Assembly (NCBI RefSeq): GCF_002951835.1
Contig: NZ_CP019448.1
Location: 1,178,001 to 1,242,000 of the forward strand
DNA: 64,000 bases
Origin: Simonsiella muelleri ATCC 29453
GTDB taxonomy: Bacteria > Pseudomonadota > Gammaproteobacteria > Burkholderiales > Neisseriaceae
Reading direction: 5' to 3'
Part shown: positions 25,335-34,289 of the stretch, piece after piece
Position numbering within the stretch: the first letter of the stretch is position 1
How the letters are laid out: each line of letters starts with the position of its first letter
Made by a program: the position numbers and the translations under genes
Notes under the pieces: model-generated
What the model saw: only the letters and a program-made list of their open reading frames with translations
Databases searched by the model: none
What the model was told of the DNA's origin: nothing

Positions 25335-26120
25335 TTATCTATCACTTTTGGGTTGAGGCTCTTTGGGTATTATCTGAAATTTCTTTTCCCAGTGTGGGAC
25401 GCATAAACCAAATAAAATCAAATGCACAACCCATGCCAATAAAATAGATGTAGATAAATCAATTGGATAATGCATACCCAACCACACACGGCTATACAAA
25501 ATTGCTGCTGCCCATATTGTTAAGGCTGCCTGAAAAAGCCACGCAACGGCCGTCCGATTTTTCGCCAAAAAGCCCACCGCCAAAAGCAACCACGATACCG
25601 CAAAAATCGTATGCCCAGACGGAAACGAGTAACCCAATTCAGTCGCCTGATAATCGGTTACTAACCATTCATCAGCAATCGCGGTACGGTCGCGGACAAT
25701 TGGTGCGCGTTCTTTTTTCTTGAGTTGATAGTAAGATTTTTCTGTTAAATCAAATGATTGTAAATAACCTGTGGTTTGCATTTGCGCAACATATGGACGC
25801 GGCTCGGTAACCAATTGTTTGATGCCCGATTTGATGGCTTGTGTTGTCCCCAACGAAACCGCACACACGATTACCACTGTTTGCCAACGATAAGATTTTC
25901 GCGTCAAATATAGTAATAAAATTAATAAAATCAAAACGGTAATAACAGCGTATGGTGGCGACCCCGTTTGCGTGAACACAATCCAAAACAGTGATTCGTC
26001 AGAATGCCCAACATGTTGATTTAATGCCCAATGATAATCCGTCAGCCAAAAATAACATGGCATACACAGCATTAACGCACTAAGCAAACTTAAACCCATA
26101 AAATTTGATTGAATTTTCAT
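25335..26120 (-). CDS. PAP2-family membrane phosphatase, PgpB-like
   Basis: A 261-residue inner-membrane lipid phosphatase with about six hydrophobic segments. The three PAP2 motifs are present: K-x6-RP in KQLVTEPRP, PSGH in YSFPSGHTIF, and SRVWLGMHYPID. The insert between motifs 1 and 2 (YYQLKKKERAPIV) closely matches E. coli PgpB, which dephosphorylates phosphatidylglycerophosphate and undecaprenyl pyrophosphate. A role in carrier-lipid recycling is therefore likely but not specific. It starts 13 bases after the moxR stop, so the two are probably co-transcribed. Confidence 0.85.
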   Translation of the reverse strand: MKIQSNFMGLSLLSALMLCMPCYFWLTDYHWALNQHVGHSDESLFWIVFTQTGSPPYAVITVLILLILLLYLTRKSYRWQTVVIVCAVSLGTTQAIKSGIKQLVTEPRPYVAQMQTTGYLQSFDLTEKSYYQLKKKERAPIVRDRTAIADEWLVTDYQATELGYSFPSGHTIFAVSWLLLAVGFLAKNRTAVAWLFQAALTIWAAAILYSRVWLGMHYPIDLSTSILLAWVVHLILFGLCVPHWEKKFQIIPKEPQPKSDR

Positions 26121-26133
26121 GATTAAATAAAAA

Positions 26134-27042
26134 TCACGACACCGTGACAGTCTCCAAAATATCCGTTAAAGCCTTGCTGCTGTTCTGCTGTTGTAACGAC
26201 TGCAAACGATGATTGCTCACCGACACCCAAACTGCTTTCACGTCTTCAGGCATCACAAACGTACGCCCTTCCAAAAATGCCCACGCCTTTGCCGCATTAA
26301 TTACCGCCAAACCAGCACGCGGACTCAATCCCACCGCAAAACGCCCAGCTTGGCGCGTTGCCGCCACCAAACGATACACATATGCCGCGACTGCTTCAGA
26401 TACCGTAATTGTGCGAACTTGCGCTTGCCATTCTTGCAATTTTTCAGGTGAGCCAGTGGCTTGAATGGTGTGAATCAATTGGCGACGGTCGCCTGTATGG
26501 TACAATGTTTTTTCAGCTTCTTCAATGGGATAGCCCATACTCAAACGCATCATAAAACGGTCAAGTTGGCTTTCAGGCAGCGGAAATGTACCCAATTGTT
26601 CCGATGGATTTTGCGTGGCAACCACCAAAAATGGTTTAGATAAGGCATAAGTTTTGCCATCTACCGATACCTGTCCTTCTTCCATAGCTTCCAAAAGTGC
26701 GGATTGGACTTTGGGCGATGCTCGGTTAATTTCGTCTGCCAAAACAAACTGATTGAATACAGGACCAGGATGAAATTGAAATGCACCTTCAGTCGGCATA
26801 AACACATTTACGCCCAATAAATCTGCAGGCAGCATATCATTTGTGAATTGTACGCGTTGATAATGCAAACCCAGCACCGCCGCCAAACTGGTTGCCAATG
26901 TGGTTTTGCCTACACCTGGTACATCTTCCAATAGCACGTGTCCGCCAGCCAAAATGCAAGCAACTAATTTTTTTAAAATCAATTCTTTACCTAAAATAAC
27001 GGAGTTTAATTGCTGAAAAATAGGTTCAAAAGTTGCGTTCAT
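26134..27042 (-). CDS. MoxR-family AAA+ ATPase
   Basis: A 302-residue MoxR AAA+ protein: Walker A LEDVPGVGKTTLAT, Walker B FVLADEINRA, sensor 1 VATQNPSEQLGTFPLPESQ, and the C-terminal lid with VGLSPRAGLAVINAAKAWA. These proteins act as chaperones, typically with a DUF58 or VWA protein encoded next door; no such partner is here, only the PgpB-like gene. The chosen ATG has AAGGA 8 bases upstream; an upstream extension of 14 codons has none. Confidence 0.88.
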   Translation of the reverse strand: MNATFEPIFQQLNSVILGKELILKKLVACILAGGHVLLEDVPGVGKTTLATSLAAVLGLHYQRVQFTNDMLPADLLGVNVFMPTEGAFQFHPGPVFNQFVLADEINRASPKVQSALLEAMEEGQVSVDGKTYALSKPFLVVATQNPSEQLGTFPLPESQLDRFMMRLSMGYPIEEAEKTLYHTGDRRQLIHTIQATGSPEKLQEWQAQVRTITVSEAVAAYVYRLVAATRQAGRFAVGLSPRAGLAVINAAKAWAFLEGRTFVMPEDVKAVWVSVSNHRLQSLQQQNSSKALTDILETVTVS

Positions 27043-27084
27043 AAATTTCCTTAATTTTTTAATGTTATTGAGACAAGGCGACAA

Positions 27085-27130
27085 CGACCGCCTTATACGT
27101 GTGCTACATCAGGATGTTGGTCATGCTGTA
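27085..27130. repeat. degenerate repeat shared with 31362-31408
   Basis: The stretch around CGCCTTATACGTGTGCTACA resembles CGCCGTGTACACGTGCTACA at 31363; about 70 percent over 45 bases by eye. Parts recall the interior of Correia-like elements, but no inverted ends are seen. Confidence 0.35.
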
Positions 27131-27168
27131 TTCATGACAAATTAATATAAAATATTGATTATAATTGA

Positions 27169-27657
27169 TTAATCAATTTTAATGTATTCCACAACTAAAA
27201 TATCAATAGCTTCGCGCCCATTGGGGACATTCAGCCATACCCTATCGCCTTCACGTGCTTTAATCAGGGCGCGTGCCAAAGGCGATTTCCATGAAATTTT
27301 GTTTTTGGTGGCATCAATTTCATCTTCGCCGACAATTTTCACGGTTTGTTCTACGCCATTGCTGCGTTCGATGGTTACGGTGGCGGAGAAAAAGATTTGG
27401 TCGGTGAATTCACGCGTTTCGGGGTCAATGACTAACGCATTTTCTAAGCGTTTGGTTAAGAAGCGGATTCTTCTATCAATTTCGCGCATTCGGCGTTTGC
27501 CATATAAATAATCGCCGTTTTCGCTGCGGTCGCCGTTGCTGGCAGCCCAATTCACAATTTGGACAATTTCTGGGCGTTCTTTGTGAACCAATTGATACAA
27601 TTCTTGTTGCAAAGTCTGATGACCTTGCGGTGTCATATAATATTTTACGTCAGACAT
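27169..27657 (-). CDS. greB: transcription elongation factor GreB
   Basis: Cytosolic factor that stimulates transcript cleavage in stalled RNA polymerase. The 162 residues form an N-terminal coiled coil (about 10-75, with the acidic tip SENGDYLYGKRRMREIDRR) and a C-terminal FKBP-like domain with ISWKSPLARALIKAREGD. Length and sequence favour GreB over GreA. The ATG has no evident Shine-Dalgarno sequence. Single gene, with the terminator of mscL upstream. Confidence 0.94.
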   Translation of the reverse strand: MSDVKYYMTPQGHQTLQQELYQLVHKERPEIVQIVNWAASNGDRSENGDYLYGKRRMREIDRRIRFLTKRLENALVIDPETREFTDQIFFSATVTIERSNGVEQTVKIVGEDEIDATKNKISWKSPLARALIKAREGDRVWLNVPNGREAIDILVVEYIKID

Positions 27658-27697
27658 GGGACATTTAATTTGAATGAAAATGCGTTTATTTTAATGG

Positions 27698-27744
27698 AAA
27701 AAAGGCAGCCTGAAATGTGAAATTTAGTTTCAGGCTGCCTTTTT
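27698..27744. terminator. terminator of mscL made of inverted uptake sequences
   Basis: Arms 27698-27715 and 27728-27744 are a perfect inverted pair built on the DNA uptake sequence core, with A-run and T-run outside. On the minus strand it follows mscL. Confidence 0.9.
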
Positions 27745-27754
27745 GATAAATGAA

Positions 27755-28213
27755 TCAATTGCGTTTTGCTAAAGCATCACGAATTTCACGTAACAAAACA
27801 ATGTCTTCAGATGGTGGCGTGGGTGCTGCAGGTTCTTCGTTTTCTTTTTTGATGGCAGCAGTTTGCAATTTATTCACCACTTTAACCACGGCAAAAATCG
27901 CAGTCGCCACAATTAAAAAACTGAAAACGGTGTTCATAAATACACCAATATTCAGGGTTACCGCGCCAGCCGCTTTAGCAGCCGCCAAAGTAGGATAGCC
28001 ATCGGCAGGTGCGCCAGCCGCACCGTCTTTTAATGTCAAGAAAATGTTAGAAAAATCCACGCCCCCCAATAACAAACCAATTGGAGGCATAATCACATCA
28101 TCAACCAAAGATTTCACGATGTTACCAAACGATGCACCCACAACCACACCGACAGCTAAATCAATCACGTTACCGCGTAAAATAAACGCCTTAAATTCGT
28201 CTTTCAAAGACAT
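27755..28213 (-). CDS. mscL: large-conductance mechanosensitive channel
   Basis: Inner-membrane pentameric channel that opens on membrane tension. The 152 residues start MSLKDEFKAFILRGNVIDLAVGVV (amphipathic helix and TM1, with GVVVGASFG), and TM2 is at about 85-108. The cytoplasmic C-terminal helix EDIVLLREIRDALAK is present. The start was chosen because GAGG lies 8 bases before this ATG, while the ATG two codons upstream is too close to it. The periplasmic loop is Ala/Gly-rich and slightly longer than in E. coli. Confidence 0.96.
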   Translation of the reverse strand: MSLKDEFKAFILRGNVIDLAVGVVVGASFGNIVKSLVDDVIMPPIGLLLGGVDFSNIFLTLKDGAAGAPADGYPTLAAAKAAGAVTLNIGVFMNTVFSFLIVATAIFAVVKVVNKLQTAAIKKENEEPAAPTPPSEDIVLLREIRDALAKRN

Positions 28214-28409
28214 AATCATTACCTCAAATTCAATATGTGTTAGTCAAAAAACGCGTCATTATGCAGAAATTTTCATTTATTTGCAGTTAAATAATCTTAC
28301 AAATTGTATTGTCAAAATTAATTCACTCCACTATAACAACAGGAAATAATTTCAGGCTACCTAAAATGATCAGGCAGCCTGAAAATCAGATAATTTAAAA
28401 TCATCTAAA

Positions 28410-28730
28410 TTATTTTTTAGTGGCTTTTTTAGCAGTTGCTTTTGTCGTATCTTCTTGTGGCAACAACGCATCTTTCAATGCTTTACCTGGTTTGAACTTA
28501 GGCACACGAGCCGCAGGAATGGTAATAGGCTCTTTGGTTTTGGGATTCAAACCTTGGCGTTCAGCGCGTTCAGCCACAGTAAATGAGCCAAAGCCCACCA
28601 ATGTGATGTCGCCATTTTGTTGCAATGTGTCTTTTACCACAGAAGTAAAAGCGTCTAATGCTTTAGCCGCATCGGTTTTGGTTAAACCAGATTTCTCGGC
28701 AATCGCATCAATCAATTCAGACTTATTCAT
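28410..28730 (-). CDS. DNA-binding protein HU
   Basis: Nucleoid protein that bends DNA. 106 residues starting MNKSELIDAIAEKSGLTKTD, with the DNA-binding arm GFGSFTVAERAERQGLNP and PAARVPKFKPGKALKDAL. The last 14 residues (QEDTTKATAKKATKK) form a Lys/Ala-rich tail absent from E. coli HU but seen in other beta-proteobacterial members. AAGGGA lies 9 bases before the ATG. IHF is excluded by the PKFKPGK pattern. Confidence 0.94.
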   Translation of the reverse strand: MNKSELIDAIAEKSGLTKTDAAKALDAFTSVVKDTLQQNGDITLVGFGSFTVAERAERQGLNPKTKEPITIPAARVPKFKPGKALKDALLPQEDTTKATAKKATKK

Positions 28731-28959
28731 GGAGAAAGTCCCTTTCATTTGGAGGTTAAAATTGTTTAAATACCCGATGATTTGGGCGTTCAAATTGCTA
28801 TGCTCGCTTTATATCAATTCCATAAAACAAGCGCAAGTGTAAACTACAATGGTTACTTAGTTTTTGTACGTTTATGCAACAAAAGCGGTCAAATTGGCGA
28901 TTTTTTACAACACAACTCAATGTTCAGGCTGCCTGAAATAAAATGGGCTGGGTTGATTA

Positions 28960-30003
28960 CTAATTCTGTGCAAATCGGTTAGCACTTACTAAGGCATTCA
29001 AATGCGCTTTCACGCTCACAGCTAAGCTATCCAAACAATATCCACCTTCCAATACCGACACAATCCGCCCTTGCGCGTGGCGTTCTGCCACCAACACAAT
29101 TTTTTGTGTGAGCCAACCAAAATCGTCTTCTGTCAAATTCAAATGCCCCAAATCATCATCACGATGTGCATCAAATCCAGCACTCAAAACAATCAGTTGT
29201 GGGCGAAATGATGCCAATTTTGGCAACCAAATTGAGCGCACCATTTCACGAAACACATCGCTGCTGTCGCCTGCTTTTAAAGGTGTGTTGATGATATTGG
29301 GGTTTTTGCCTTGATAATCCGTCCCTGTGAAAGGATAAAGCGGTGATTCAAAAGACGATAACAACATCACACGTTTATCATTTTGAAAAATATCTTCCGT
29401 GCCATCGCCGTGATGCAAATCAAAATCCAAAATTGCCACACGTTCCAAACGATATTCGGCAATGGCGTGCATGGCAGCAACAGCAGCATTATTAATAAAA
29501 CAAAATCCACCCGCATGATTGGCATGGGCGTGGTGTCCAGGGGGGCGAATGGCGCAAAATGCGTTTTTGGCGTACTGTTTCATCACCATATCAACGGCTT
29601 GGACGGCAGCACCTGCACCATATCGCGCGGCATCAAATGTGTCGCGACTCAAATAAGTGTCATCGTCAATTTTATGTACACCTTGCGCAGGTGTTTGGTT
29701 TTCTAATTCATTGATATAATTGCGAGTATGTACACGTGCCAATTGAATGTCATTAATGGGTTTGGCTTGGATTTTTTGCATTCTTGCCCAAGTGTGGGTG
29801 TGGCGCAAAATATTTTCTATGGCAATGAGTCGGTTGGGACTTTCAGGGTGCTGATTACCCGCAAAATGCGTTCGGCACGCTGGCGCACTAATCCACGCGG
29901 TACGCCCTTTCAATCCCACAAAATGTGCAAATCGGCGTTTGGCGTAACGGTAGTAAAGTTTAAAATTCAATGAATTAAAAATAAATGACTTAAGAAAAGA
30001 CAT
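28960..30003 (-). CDS. histone-deacetylase-family (acetylpolyamine-type) hydrolase
   Basis: A 347-residue zinc-dependent deacetylase of the HDAC/AcuC/AphA superfamily. Active-site marks are RPPGHHAHANHAGGFC, the metal site DFDLHHGDGT, SAGFDAHRDD and EGGY. Substrates in bacteria include acetylpolyamines or acetylated proteins; which applies here cannot be told. The start follows from homologous length; upstream in-frame sequence carries a DNA uptake sequence. Monocistronic; the gap to HU (229 bases) holds one uptake sequence. Confidence 0.9.
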   Translation of the reverse strand: MSFLKSFIFNSLNFKLYYRYAKRRFAHFVGLKGRTAWISAPACRTHFAGNQHPESPNRLIAIENILRHTHTWARMQKIQAKPINDIQLARVHTRNYINELENQTPAQGVHKIDDDTYLSRDTFDAARYGAGAAVQAVDMVMKQYAKNAFCAIRPPGHHAHANHAGGFCFINNAAVAAMHAIAEYRLERVAILDFDLHHGDGTEDIFQNDKRVMLLSSFESPLYPFTGTDYQGKNPNIINTPLKAGDSSDVFREMVRSIWLPKLASFRPQLIVLSAGFDAHRDDDLGHLNLTEDDFGWLTQKIVLVAERHAQGRIVSVLEGGYCLDSLAVSVKAHLNALVSANRFAQN

Positions 30004-30078
30004 GATTTCAGGCTGCCTGAAAATGGTTGAATCAAGATTGATGTATATTGTAAACCAATCCAATCTGTTTGTTGTGTG

Positions 30079-30100
30079 ATTCATACTCTTTTGTATGAAT
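30079..30100. other. 8-bp inverted repeat upstream of the Sel1 gene
   Basis: ATTCATAC and GTATGAAT separated by 6 bases, followed by TTTTAGG. It could be an operator or a weak terminator. A consensus TTGACA lies at 30175 without a matching -10. Confidence 0.4.
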
Positions 30101-30279
30101 TTTAGGGATTTAGGGGAATTTTTAGGCACAGATTGAGTGATTCAGTTAAGATTATTGGATATTTTTAAGGACAATTGACAAGTTGTTTACTGTATTGTGT
30201 AGGCAAAATTGTCAAATTTCAAGTATCCCTTAATCACAGCAATCATCATATTCACATAATGATAAAGGCAGCCTGAAAA

Positions 30280-31350
30280 ATGAATCTTACTTCAATCGCC
30301 ACCACGCATAATCATACACCTTTTACACCCATACAGAAATTAGCCAAAACCAATGACTTACTTATCAAACAAAATTCATTTCTTCAAATCAAACAAGCAG
30401 CCGAACAAGGCGTAGCAACCATGCAAGTTTTGCTGGGGCATCATTATGAATTGGGCTTATCTGTCACGCAAAGTTGGACACAAGCAGTTTATTGGTATGA
30501 ATTAGCAGCGCAACAAAATCATACTGATGGCTGTTATCGTTTGGCATTGCTGTACGAATCAGGCAAAGGCGTACCACAAAATATTCAAACCGCCATCAAA
30601 TATTACACCATCGCTGCTCAAAACAAACACGTTTCCGCTTTAACACGTTTGGGAAAATTGTATTATTTGGGTTATGCCGATGAAGATGGTGGTTATCGAG
30701 CATTTCAGTTGTTTTTGGACGCGGTGGAATTATTGGGTGTAGAAGCATTGTTTATGGTGGGATTATGTTACAGTCGTGGCATTGGTACGGTGCAAAATGA
30801 CGAACAAGCCTTATTTTGGTATACACAAGCCGCCGAACAAAATTATGCTCCTGCTCAAACCAATGTGGGTGCAATGTATGAATTTGGTCGCGGTGTGGAA
30901 CAAGATTATGTTCAGGCTGCCTTGTGGTACGAAAAAGCCGCTTACCAAAAAGATGCCAGTGGTTTACTGAATTTGGCTCTTTGTTATTTATACGGGCGTG
31001 GCAAACCCATCAGCGCAGAAAATGCCGTGTATTATTTCACGCAAGCCGCTGAATTAGGTGATGCAGAAGCACAACACAATCTGGGTTTGTGTTATCAACA
31101 CGGCGTGGGTGTAGACCAAGATTGGCAAAAAGCCGTATATTGGTATCAACAATCCATGCAACAAGATTACGCACCAGCCATTTTTCATTTTGGTGGTTGT
31201 GCATGGGAAGGCGTGGGCATGGCAAAAAATGTGGATTTGGCAATCCAATGTTTTCAAGATGCGGCACGTTTAGGATTATCTGAAGCGCAACGAGTATTGG
31301 CAATTGTGATGCCAAAAACCGAATCATTTGCAGGCAGCCTGAAATCCTGA
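30280..31350 (+). CDS. Sel1-repeat protein
   Basis: A 356-residue soluble protein made almost wholly of Sel1-like repeats of about 36 residues (YxLGLxY-x-G-GVxQDxxxAxxWYxxAAxQ), of which about eight are visible. Examples are LALLYESGKGVPQN, VGLCYSRGIGTVQND and LGLCYQHGVGVDQDW. Such solenoids mediate protein-protein contacts, with no enzymatic role. No signal peptide, so cytoplasmic. A full DNA uptake sequence ends 4 bases before the ATG and another encodes the C-terminal SLKS, so the gene is bracketed by them. Confidence 0.88.
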   Translation: MNLTSIATTHNHTPFTPIQKLAKTNDLLIKQNSFLQIKQAAEQGVATMQVLLGHHYELGLSVTQSWTQAVYWYELAAQQNHTDGCYRLALLYESGKGVPQNIQTAIKYYTIAAQNKHVSALTRLGKLYYLGYADEDGGYRAFQLFLDAVELLGVEALFMVGLCYSRGIGTVQNDEQALFWYTQAAEQNYAPAQTNVGAMYEFGRGVEQDYVQAALWYEKAAYQKDASGLLNLALCYLYGRGKPISAENAVYYFTQAAELGDAEAQHNLGLCYQHGVGVDQDWQKAVYWYQQSMQQDYAPAIFHFGGCAWEGVGMAKNVDLAIQCFQDAARLGLSEAQRVLAIVMPKTESFAGSLKS

Positions 31351-31403
31351 AATATCGTCTTTCGCCGTGTACACGTGCTACACCAGACGTGAGCAACACT
31401 GTA

Positions 31404-32183
31404 CTAATTTGAAATCACATAGTCATAATCCACTACCAATGGCGCATGGTCAGAAAATTTCACTTCTTTATAGACGTGTGCTGTGTGTGCTTTTGTCGCC
31501 AAATTAGGCGTAACCATTTGATAATCAATGCGCCAACCCACATCATTGGCGTACGCTTGACCACGATTACTCCACCAAGTATAGCCCGCCACATCAGGGT
31601 ATAACGTGCGCCAAATGTCCACCCAGCCCAATTTTGTTATGACATGACCAATCCATTCGCGCTCTTCAGGCAGGAATCCTGAGTTTTTCAGATTGCCTTT
31701 CCAATTTTTGATGTCAATATTTTGATGCGCAATGTTCCAGTCGCCACACACCACTACATCACGCCCACTTGCTTTCAACTCTGCCAAAAGCGGATAAAAC
31801 GCGTCCAAAAATTCATATTTGTATGCCTGACGCTCTTCTGCGCTCGTTCCACTGGGCAAATACAACGAAATCACGCTCAAATGACCAAAATCCGCACGCA
31901 CAAAGCGTCCTTCATTATCAAATTTTTCAATACCCAAACCGATTTGTACATGGTCAGGTTTTTGTTTACTGTAAATCGCTACACCACTGTAACCACGCTT
32001 CTGTGCGCAATGCCACACGCCGTGCATACCGTGTGGACGTTGCATATCATCTGATAAATCAGACTCTTGTGCCTTCAATTCCTGCACGCAGACAATATCT
32101 GCCCCCGATTGCGCGATGTATGCCAAAAAGCCCTTTTTATATGCTGAACGAATGCCGTTTACATTTGCCGAGATAATTCTCAT
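31404..32183 (-). CDS. xth: exodeoxyribonuclease III
   Basis: AP endonuclease and 3'-5' exonuclease of base-excision repair. 259 residues with NVNGIRSA, CVQELKAQ (metal Glu), YLPSGT, CGDWNIAH, RIDYQMV and SDHAPLVVDYD, the complete EEP-nuclease set. AGGT precedes the ATG. Divergent from the CoA-transferase gene. Closer in length to the Neisseria NApe/NExo group than E. coli XthA (268). Confidence 0.95.
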   Translation of the reverse strand: MRIISANVNGIRSAYKKGFLAYIAQSGADIVCVQELKAQESDLSDDMQRPHGMHGVWHCAQKRGYSGVAIYSKQKPDHVQIGLGIEKFDNEGRFVRADFGHLSVISLYLPSGTSAEERQAYKYEFLDAFYPLLAELKASGRDVVVCGDWNIAHQNIDIKNWKGNLKNSGFLPEEREWIGHVITKLGWVDIWRTLYPDVAGYTWWSNRGQAYANDVGWRIDYQMVTPNLATKAHTAHVYKEVKFSDHAPLVVDYDYVISN

Positions 32184-32505
32184 TTTGCTAAACCTGTTTG
32201 TTAAAATGGCGTTATTTTAAAGGTTTTCAGGTTAAAAGGCTGCCTGAAAAATGATTTTGTGAAGTTTATTTATGAGGTCAAAATGATTTGTCATCTTTGA
32301 TGATGGTGATGTGCTTTGGTGATTTTATTGACAAAACAATTGATTAAATTAACTAAATTACTCTTCAGGCAGCCTGAAAAATGTTTGTTTGCCAATAATT
32401 ATGTAGTCGCATGAAATAAATACTTGAATGAATCCCCATCTTTACGTTATATTAACCGAAGCTGTTTCTTTTTTCACAAACAAAATCACATTAGAAGGAA
32501 TCATC
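32184..32505. other. 322-bp divergent region xth/CoA-transferase
   Basis: No gene supported. It has DNA uptake sequences at about 32238 and 32365 and a consensus TTGACA at 32328-32333 without a good -10 at the right spacing. The frame of the next gene is open for 26 codons here, but these are not family sequence. Confidence 0.5.
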
Positions 32506-34020
32506 ATGAGCACAGAACGCATTCGCCACGCAGGTTTACGCAACAAAATCATGACTGCCGAACAAGCAGCCGAATTTATCCAAAATGGTATGACGTTGGG
32601 CATCACTGGTTTTACGGGTGCTGGTTATCCCAAAGCTTTACCCACCGCTATTGCCAATAAAGCCAAAGCCGAACACGCCGCTAATCGTCCATTTAGTGTC
32701 GGTGTGATTACTGGCGCATCTACCGCTCCCGAATGTGATGGCATGTTAGCAGAAGCTGGCGCAATTCATTTCCGTAGCCCATTCCAATCTGACCCCACTT
32801 TGCGTAACAATATCAATGCTGGCAATATCCATTATCAAGATATGCACTTGTCTCACGTTGAACAGCAAATGCGCCAAGGTTTTTATGGCAAATTTGATGT
32901 GGCGATTATTGAAGCGTCTGGCATTACTGAAGATGGCAAAATCATTCCTGCAATGGGTATTGGCCATGCCAATGAAGTATTGAAAGTTGCCGACAAAATC
33001 ATTATTGAAGTGAATACCGAGCAAAACGCCAAATTAGAAGGTATGCACGATATTGCATTTGATATCGGTGTACCGCCACATCGCAAACCCATTCCGATTG
33101 TGGGTACGTTTGACCGCATTGGCTCGCCTTATTTGGAATGTGATTTGGATAAAATTGTTGCGATTGTTTTGACTCACGCAGGTGATCGTAACAGCAAATT
33201 CGCTGAGCCAGATGAAATGTCCAAACGTATTGCAGAGCAAATCATTGATTTCTTTAGCCATGAAGTCAAAGCAGGGCGTTTACCAAAAAATTTATTGCCA
33301 TTGCAATCGGGTGTGGGTAACGTTGCTAATGCGGTGTTGGCTGGTTTGCAAGATGCACCGTTTGATGATTTGGAAGGTTATACCGAAGTATTACAAGACG
33401 GTATGCTGGATTTGATTTTAAGTAAAAAAATGAAATACGCGTCTGCTACCGCGTTGTCATTTAGCCCTGATGCGTTGCAACGTTTCAATGATAATATTGA
33501 TTTCTTGCGCGATAAAATCATTTTGCGTCCAATGGAATATACGAATAGTCCAGAAGTGGTGCGCCGTTTGGGCGTGATTGGCATGAATGCCATGATTGAA
33601 GCCGATATTTACGGTAATGTGAATTCCACACACATCATGGGGACGAAAATGATGAACGGGATTGGTGGTTCGGGCGATTTTACGCGTAACGGTTTCTTCT
33701 CAATGTTTGTGAGTCCATCGGTGGCAAAAGGCGGCGCAATTTCATGTATTGTGCCAATGGTGTCGCATCATGACCATACGGAACATGATGTGATGTTTAT
33801 CATTACCGAACAAGGTATGGCAGATTTACGCGGCAAATCGCCACGCCAACGTGCTGAATTATTAATCAATAATTGCGCTCACCCTGATTATCGCGATATG
33901 TTGCGCGATTACTACGACCGCGCCAACAAAGCAGGTGGTTTGCATACGCCACATTTGTTAATGGAAGCTTTGTCTTGGCATCAACGTTTTGTGGAAACGG
34001 GCGATATGCGTATTAAATAA
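32506..34020 (+). CDS. acetyl-CoA hydrolase/CoA-transferase family protein
   Basis: A 504-residue class I CoA-transferase, family of succinyl-CoA:acetate CoA-transferase and acetyl-CoA hydrolase. Marks are TGFTGAGYPKALPTAIA near the N-terminus, the glutamate region FIITEQGMADLRGKSPRQRA and the glycine motif MMNGIGGSGDFTRNG. It would interconvert acetyl-CoA and acetate, perhaps with succinyl-CoA as partner. AAGGAA lies 7 bases before the ATG. Monocistronic with an uptake-sequence terminator downstream. Confidence 0.9.
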   Translation: MSTERIRHAGLRNKIMTAEQAAEFIQNGMTLGITGFTGAGYPKALPTAIANKAKAEHAANRPFSVGVITGASTAPECDGMLAEAGAIHFRSPFQSDPTLRNNINAGNIHYQDMHLSHVEQQMRQGFYGKFDVAIIEASGITEDGKIIPAMGIGHANEVLKVADKIIIEVNTEQNAKLEGMHDIAFDIGVPPHRKPIPIVGTFDRIGSPYLECDLDKIVAIVLTHAGDRNSKFAEPDEMSKRIAEQIIDFFSHEVKAGRLPKNLLPLQSGVGNVANAVLAGLQDAPFDDLEGYTEVLQDGMLDLILSKKMKYASATALSFSPDALQRFNDNIDFLRDKIILRPMEYTNSPEVVRRLGVIGMNAMIEADIYGNVNSTHIMGTKMMNGIGGSGDFTRNGFFSMFVSPSVAKGGAISCIVPMVSHHDHTEHDVMFIITEQGMADLRGKSPRQRAELLINNCAHPDYRDMLRDYYDRANKAGGLHTPHLLMEALSWHQRFVETGDMRIK

Positions 34021-34037
34021 TTGAGTCAATAAAAAAT

Positions 34038-34082
34038 AAAAGGCGGCCTGAAAATTGAAGAAGTATTTTTCAGGCTGCCTTT
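34038..34082 (+). terminator. terminator of inverted uptake sequences after the CoA-transferase gene
   Basis: Arms 34038-34054 and 34067-34082 with one mismatch (GGCGGCC versus GGCTGCC), T-rich after. Confidence 0.8.
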
Positions 34083-34289
34083 CGTGTGACTGCTAGATGT
34101 GTATTTTTGGGGCAGCTAGCTGGAAATGTAGTCGTTAAAGGAGCAGACAATGTAGTTTTGTTGGTACTTTGGGGCATCGAACGGCAGCCTGAAAAAAAGT
34201 GTCCCAAAAAAATTACTTTGCGACATAGCGCGGATATTGCGCTAAAATATCGCTCATTTATATTACGTTATTGCCCCTGTTGAAAAATC

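Noticed and set aside
34086..34283. 65-codon frame before the TolC-like gene
   Set aside because: No ribosome site, Cys/Lys-rich composition, contains an uptake core; lies in the leader of the secretion operon.
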